This document shows positions 59,954 to 64,000 of a stretch of 64,000 bases of DNA, in pieces. Origin of the DNA: JAMXLO01 sp963819855 (GTDB taxonomy: Bacteria; Pseudomonadota; Alphaproteobacteria; Acetobacterales; Acetobacteraceae). The stretch covers positions 62,001 to 126,000 of the forward strand of contig CAWFYC010000031.1 of assembly GCA_963819855.1 (NCBI GenBank), given 5' to 3'. Below the pieces are notes generated by a model. The model did not search any database and was not told the origin of the DNA. It worked only from the letters and a program-made list of their open reading frames with translations. Position 1 is the first letter of the stretch, and each line of letters begins with the position of its first letter. A program made the position numbers and the translations under genes.

Positions 59954-60880
59954 CTACGCCGCCAGCGTCCTTGCCCGCTGCGCCTCGTAGGTCGCCAGAT
60001 GCGCATGGGCCATGCGCAGCACCGGATACGCCGTGACCCCGCCGCCGCGCTGCAGCAGATCGCCCAACATGTGCTCCACCTCGGTTCGCGCGCCGCGCTC
60101 GACGTCGCGCAGCATCGATGCCGCGAATGGCGATCCGGCCGCGGTAATGATCGCCCGGGTGCGCTGCATCGAGGCATCGCTGGGCGGCGCGCCCTCCCGC
60201 CGGGCGATCGCGGCGCATTCTTCGAGCAGCGCCACCGCGATGTCGCCGACGCCTGCCGCGACTATGTCGCCGATCGGCGCACGCATCAGACAGGTGATGC
60301 CGGCGACGGCGGCGATGAACACCCACTTCTCCCACATCTCCTGAACGATCGCGTCGCTGACCCGTGCGTCGAACTTCGCGCCGGCGAACGCGTCGCTGAT
60401 CGCCGCGATGCGCTGCGTGGCGGAAGCATCGCGTTCACCAAACAACAGGCTGTGGCTGTCATTGAGATGCAGGATGCGGCCATCCGCGTCGAGCGTGCTC
60501 GATATCGCGCACCACCCGCCCAGCACAGCGCGCGCGCCGAAGCGCTGCTGCAACGCGTCCAGATGCCGCATGCCGTTCAGCAGCGGCAGGATCGCGGTAT
60601 CCGGGCCGACCGCCGGCGCGAACGATGCCATGGCATCATCCAGGTCGTATGCCTTGCAGCTCAACAGGATCAGGTCGAACGGATCGCGCAGTCCGTCGGC
60701 CAGCACCGTCGGCGCAGCCAGCCTGGCATCGCCGAAACGGCTGCGAATCGATAGGCCGTCGCGCGCCAATTGTTCCGCTCGGCGCGGACGCACCAGGAAG
60801 GTGAGGTCACGCCCCGCTTCGAGCAATCGGCCGCCGAAATAGCCGCCGATTGCGCCCGCGCCGACTACCAGAATGCGCAT
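59954..60880 (-). CDS. panE: 2-dehydropantoate 2-reductase family protein
   Basis: A 308-residue ketopantoate reductase-type protein: MRILVVGAGAIGGYFGGRLL Rossmann motif, ILLSCKAYDLDDAMASFAPA with the catalytic Lys, PLLNGMRHLDALQQRFGARA, and the C-terminal helical domain (EMWEKWVFIAAVAGITCLMR). It reduces 2-dehydropantoate with NADPH in the CoA pathway, though paralogues acting on other 2-oxoacids exist. It lies one base after the end of the SDR gene upstream, in a minus-strand cluster, so a catabolic role is also possible. Confidence 0.88.
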   Translation of the reverse strand: MRILVVGAGAIGGYFGGRLLEAGRDLTFLVRPRRAEQLARDGLSIRSRFGDARLAAPTVLADGLRDPFDLILLSCKAYDLDDAMASFAPAVGPDTAILPLLNGMRHLDALQQRFGARAVLGGWCAISSTLDADGRILHLNDSHSLLFGERDASATQRIAAISDAFAGAKFDARVSDAIVQEMWEKWVFIAAVAGITCLMRAPIGDIVAAGVGDIAVALLEECAAIARREGAPPSDASMQRTRAIITAAGSPFAASMLRDVERGARTEVEHMLGDLLQRGGGVTAYPVLRMAHAHLATYEAQRARTLAA

Positions 60881-60881
60881 G

Positions 60882-61671
60882 TCAGGCCTGATAGCGTGCG
60901 GCAGGGTGTTCCTGGCGGAAACCAGGGATCATCGCCTTGCGTGCCTGCGAGAAGGCTTCCCATTCGGCAGCATCGGGCAATGGCGGGATCGTCACGGCCT
61001 CGCGCCGATCGAAGCCGACCAGTGCCGCATCGACCAGTTCATCCGCGTCCATCACTCCGGGAATCTGGTTCACGTCGCGGCCGGCACGTTGCCAGATCTC
61101 CGTGCGTGTTGCTCCTGGCAGCACCGCCTGGACATAGACGCCGCGCGGCCCTAGCTCGGTCTGCATCGACTGCGACAGGGTCAGCACGAACGCCTTGGTC
61201 GCCGGATAGATCCCCGGGAACACCTCTGGCGCCAATGCCAGCACCGACGCGAGGTTGATGATGGCCCCACCGCCTTCGGCCAGAAAGCGCGGCACTACCG
61301 CACCGGCCAATCGCGCCACCGCGGTGACGTTCAGGCTGATCAGCCGCTGCAACGCATCGAGATCCGGCGCACTGAAACCGCCCGATATCGTCGCACCTGC
61401 GTTGTTCACCAGCAGTCCGATGCGTGCATCATCTCGCAGCCGTTGCTCAACGCGGGCGAGATCATCGGCAACGGTCAGGTCCGCCGGCAACACATCGATA
61501 GCGACGCCGGTCGCCGCGCGCAGCCGCGCAGCGATGGCAGCCATGCGGTCCTTGTCGCGCGCCACCAGCACCAGGTCATGACCGCGGCGGGCCAGCCTGT
61601 CAGCGTAGGTCGCACCGATGCCGGACGAGGCGCCGGTGATCAGAGCGGTTCTCGAGAGAGTCAGCGGACAT
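60882..61671 (-). pseudogene. Short-chain dehydrogenase, frameshifted at its start
   Basis: The readable part is 230 residues from 61571, but the conserved N-terminus lies upstream in the same frame: SRTALITGASSGIGATYADR has the TGASSGIG cofactor loop. It has no start codon in frame. An ATG at 61671 in the next frame (ATG TCC then an extra G) would join it when one base at 61665 is removed, giving MSLTLSRTALITGASSGIG. The NNAG motif (LLVNNAGATISGGFSA), Ser and YPATKAF catalytic pair are intact, so all the rest works. Type: classical SDR of the ketoacyl-reductase-like group. Either a sequencing slip or a start defect. Confidence 0.8.
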
Positions 61672-61691
61672 TTTCGGGCTCCGTTGCAAAT

Positions 61692-62300
61692 TCATGCGTG
61701 GCCTGACGCGATCGCCTGTTCGACGTCGCGCAAGCTGTCCTTGCCGAAGTAGATTTCGTCGCCGACGAAGAAGGTCGGCGATCCGAACGTGCCGCGTTCC
61801 ACCGAACGCTGCGTGTTGGCGAGCAGTTCATCCTTCACGTCCTGGGTCTGCACCAGCGCGAGAAGTCTCTCGGCATCCAGGCGCGATTCGGTCAGCGCCG
61901 CCCGCAGCACCTCAGGATCGTCCATCTGCTTCGGCTCGGCCCACATGTGGCGGTAGATTTCGTCCATGTATCGCGCGAACACGCCCAGCCGTTGTGCCGC
62001 GATCGCACCGCGCATCAGCACCAGCGTGTTGACCGGAAAGTACGGGTTCGGCGCGAACTGCGTGATGCCATGACGCTTCACGAAGCGCGCGGTCTCCAAC
62101 CGCTGGTATTCCGGCTTGTTCCTGATGCCGGCAAGGCTTTCGGCCGGCGAACGGTTGTTGGTCAGCTTGAACACGCCACCAAGCAGGACGGGGATATAGC
62201 TAAACCGCGCGCCGGTCCGGCGTTCAATGCCGGGAATGACGAGATGGCTCAGATAGGCGTTCGGACTGCCGAAGTCGAAATGGAATTCTACAGTGCTCAT
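61692..62300 (-). CDS. 2-hydroxychromene-2-carboxylate isomerase-like protein (DsbA family, KGSTK)
   Basis: A 202-residue thioredoxin-fold protein of the kappa-class glutathione transferase/HCCA isomerase type: MSTVEFHFDFGSPNAYLSHL, GARFSYIPVLLGGVFKLTNN, and the C-terminal GTFGSPTFFVGDEIYFGKDS. The CxxC of DsbA is replaced by FDFGSPNAY, as in these isomerases. It would isomerise chromene carboxylates in naphthalene-type degradation or conjugate glutathione. The gene starts six bases after an SDR stop and is followed by another SDR, an arrangement that suggests a small aromatic or xenobiotic unit. Confidence 0.86.
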   Translation of the reverse strand: MSTVEFHFDFGSPNAYLSHLVIPGIERRTGARFSYIPVLLGGVFKLTNNRSPAESLAGIRNKPEYQRLETARFVKRHGITQFAPNPYFPVNTLVLMRGAIAAQRLGVFARYMDEIYRHMWAEPKQMDDPEVLRAALTESRLDAERLLALVQTQDVKDELLANTQRSVERGTFGSPTFFVGDEIYFGKDSLRDVEQAIASGHA

Positions 62301-62305
62301 TGCTG

Positions 62306-63049
62306 TCACCACTTCTCGCCAGACGGACGGATGTCCATTTCGAACGTCCACGCGTCGCGCGGCTGCCGGTAGAGCTGCCAGTACGCATCGGCGACCGAGG
62401 CCGGCTGCATCAGCCGGTTGGGATCGAGATTGCGCAGACCTTCCTCGCCCTCGCGCGCCTTGATCCGGTCGTGCACCCATTCGGTATCCACGCCGGCATC
62501 GATGACCAGATGCGCGACGTGGATATTCTTCGGCCCCAGTTCGCGCGCCGCGCTCTGCGCCACCGCGCGAAGTCCGGCCTTGGCAGCGGAGAACGCGGCA
62601 TAGCCGGCACCGCCACGCAGGCTCGCCGTCGCTCCGGTAAAGAAGATCGCGCCGTGGCCATGCGGCAGCATCAGCCGAGCCGCCTCGCGCCCGGCGAGGA
62701 AGCCGGCATAGCACGCCATCTCCCACACCTTGCGGAACATGCGCTCGGTAGTATCGACCAGCGCGAAGTTGACGTTCGCGCCGATGTTGAAGATGCAGAC
62801 CTCCAGCGGCGCCTCCTGATCAGCGGCGCGCAGGAATGCCGCGATATCGTCCTCCCGGCGCGCGTCGAGCGAACGGGCGACGATGCGCCCACCATGAGCC
62901 TCGACGTCATGCACCAGCGGTGCGAGCTTGTCTCCGTTGCGGCGTCCAGCGAACACGGTGAAACCTTCGGCGGCGAATTTCCTGGCGATCGCGCTGCCGA
63001 TGAAGTCCCCGGCGCCGATCACTGCCGCGGTGGCATGCCTTGGTTCCAT
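62306..63049 (-). CDS. Short-chain dehydrogenase (atypical SDR)
   Basis: A 247-residue SDR. The cofactor loop is AAVIGAGDFIGSAIARKFAA rather than TGxxxGIG, and the catalytic Tyr/Lys pair appears as AGYAAFSAAKAGLRAVAQS, where the usual Tyr is replaced by Phe. This group of atypical SDRs is common beside LLM or xenobiotic genes, and its activity is doubtful. ATG at 63049 has a clear GGAGGGAGA site. It lies 16 bp downstream of the MFS exporter gene and five bases upstream of the isomerase gene on the minus strand, forming one unit. Confidence 0.83.
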   Translation of the reverse strand: MEPRHATAAVIGAGDFIGSAIARKFAAEGFTVFAGRRNGDKLAPLVHDVEAHGGRIVARSLDARREDDIAAFLRAADQEAPLEVCIFNIGANVNFALVDTTERMFRKVWEMACYAGFLAGREAARLMLPHGHGAIFFTGATASLRGGAGYAAFSAAKAGLRAVAQSAARELGPKNIHVAHLVIDAGVDTEWVHDRIKAREGEEGLRNLDPNRLMQPASVADAYWQLYRQPRDAWTFEMDIRPSGEKW

Positions 63050-63065
63050 CTCTCCCTCCTGTGTG

Positions 63066-64000
63066 TCAGTGCGCATCGCGTGACGGCGCCACGGGCGCCG
63101 TGAGCTTGCGCATCAGCGGCACCATCGTTGTGGCAACCACGAAGCATACCGCGATGACCATGAACGCGTCGGCAAAGCTCTGCGTCTGCGCCTCGCGCAG
63201 TGCCAGCGACCACAGCACCTTCAGCGCCGCATCATGCCCGTGCAGCGCATCGCCGACGCGCGCCATGGTCTCGTTCGTCGCCAAGTGCTGAACGAATTGC
63301 AGCATCGCCGGATTGCCGCTGTTCAGGTGCTCGGCCAGGCGCTCGAAGTGCAGGTTGGTGCGGTCATTGAGGATCGTGCCGCATACCGCAATGCCGATCG
63401 CACCACCGAGATTGCGCATCAGGTTGAACAGGCCCGACGCCAGCTTCAGCCGCTCCGGTGCCAGCCCGCCCAGGGTCAGGGACACCGTCGGCGCCACCGC
63501 GAACTGTTGCGAGAAACCGCGGAACGCCTGCGGCAGCAGCAGCTCTCGTCCGCCCCAGTCATGCGTGATCGGGGTGAAGTTCCACATGCTGGCGGCGAAG
63601 CAGGCGAGGCCGAACATCATCAGCCAGCGCAGATCGATGCGTCGCGCCAGCACCGTGTAGAACGGGATCGCGCACACCTGGAACAGCCCGGTGGTGAACA
63701 CCGCCTCGCCGATCTGCAACGCGCTGAAGCCGCGCACGTGTGCCAGGAACAGCGGCGTCAGATAGATCGTGGCGAACACGCCGATGCCGGTTACGAACGA
63801 GAAGAAGCAGCCCAGCGAGAAATTGCGGCTCTTCAACGCGCGCAGATCGACCACGGGCTGGCTGAAGGTCAGGCTACGCCAGATGAAGGCAACTCCCGCC
63901 ACACCGGAAATCCAGGCCGTCGTGCGGATCGTGGCGTCGCCGAACCAGTCCCAGCGCGGCCCTTCCTCGAGCGTGTATTCCAGGCAGCCTAGAAACACCG
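63066..64000 (-). CDS. MFS drug efflux transporter, DHA2 (EmrB/QacA) family, partial
   Basis: Only the C-terminal 310 or so residues are in the window; the gene continues past the right edge. Several membrane spans are visible (FSLGCFFSFVTGIGVFATIY; FSALQIGEAVFTTGLFQVCA; DLRWLMMFGLACFAASMW) and the late LASGLFNLMRNLGGAIGIAV is the DHA2 signature. It ends in a basic tail (VPLMRKLTAPVAPSRDAH). It exports drugs or fatty-acid-like compounds with proton exchange, often with a separate membrane-fusion protein, which would be upstream and outside the window. It heads the minus-strand set SDR-isomerase-SDR-panE. Confidence 0.88.
   Translation of the reverse strand, partial: VFLGCLEYTLEEGPRWDWFGDATIRTTAWISGVAGVAFIWRSLTFSQPVVDLRALKSRNFSLGCFFSFVTGIGVFATIYLTPLFLAHVRGFSALQIGEAVFTTGLFQVCAIPFYTVLARRIDLRWLMMFGLACFAASMWNFTPITHDWGGRELLLPQAFRGFSQQFAVAPTVSLTLGGLAPERLKLASGLFNLMRNLGGAIGIAVCGTILNDRTNLHFERLAEHLNSGNPAMLQFVQHLATNETMARVGDALHGHDAALKVLWSLALREAQTQSFADAFMVIAVCFVVATTMVPLMRKLTAPVAPSRDAH

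Noticed and set aside
58691..60754. A 687-codon plus-strand frame spanning the deacetylase and panE
   Set aside because: It crosses a convergent gene boundary and contains no conserved motif; the deacetylase frame is correct.
1..64000. tRNA, rRNA and riboswitch genes
   Set aside because: I looked for tRNA T-loop motifs and rRNA segments and saw none that I could support; a dedicated covariance search would be needed to exclude them.

Overview
This is a high-GC (roughly two-thirds G+C by eye) bacterial chromosome segment, most likely from an alphaproteobacterium of the Rhodospirillales, with Acetobacteraceae the best guess. The reasons are a ChvG/ChvI two-component pair, a short HprK lacking its N-terminal domain beside RapZ, an EIIA of the mannose family, HPr and enzyme I with no sugar permease, a GAAC-N7-GAAC LexA-type box, an intact IS1380-family element, and a PrmC/DUF4167 neighbourhood. 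The taxonomic call is inference; there is no rRNA gene in the window and I recognised no tRNA gene.

Layout. 0-5.7 kb: ppsR-maf on the plus strand, convergent with the regulatory phosphotransferase operon hprK-rapZ-EIIA-HPr-EI on the minus strand. 5.7-26.7 kb: a mixed accessory block with a threonine dehydratase-like enzyme and enoyl-CoA hydratase, a frameshifted DUF559 gene bracketed by inverted repeats, a DUF1028 protein with a peptide-binding protein, a possible SOS-controlled lineage gene, an AraC/TPR regulator, a complete IS1380-type insertion with a CTAG target duplication, and a catabolic set (flavin monooxygenase, amidohydrolase, 2-hydroxyacid dehydrogenase, glyoxalase, SDR, MFS carrier, epoxide hydrolase, broken HpcH aldolase, CmcJ-family oxidoreductase, SMP-30-like protein). 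26.7-29.1 kb: chvI-chvG, which elsewhere in Alphaproteobacteria usually sit directly upstream of hprK.

29.2-40.5 kb is a coenzyme F420 island: methyltransferase, HugZ-like protein, a homologue of F420-dependent glucose-6-phosphate dehydrogenase, cofE-cofD-cofC with overlapping start/stop codons, a divergent fused cofG-cofH (fbiC) gene, then three luciferase-like F420/flavin oxidoreductases in a row. As sequenced, the fgd-like gene, cofD and fbiC (twice) are interrupted by single-base insertions while cofE and cofC are intact, so the pathway is present but may not be functional. 40.6-46 kb carries an alcohol dehydrogenase and small stress-type or hypothetical genes. 46-50.2 kb has rpmB, prmC, a DUF4167 gene, dinB and a ROK sugar kinase. 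50.5-56.2 kb has an aldehyde dehydrogenase, an orphan molybdopterin-binding large subunit and a branched-chain-type binding protein. 56.6-64 kb has another broken luciferase-like gene, an M23 peptidase, a TusA-like protein, a histone-deacetylase-family hydrolase, xseB, and a minus-strand cluster of an MFS exporter, two SDRs, a DsbA-type isomerase and PanE.

Two themes stand out. First, ten reading-frame breaks occur and all have the same phase (net +1 insertion); one is a clear 10-bp tandem duplication. They may be sequencing errors of insertion type or real decay concentrated in accessory genes. Second, the window is rich in small palindromic repeats, including one that sits in frame inside dinB and a pair that brackets the DUF559 gene.
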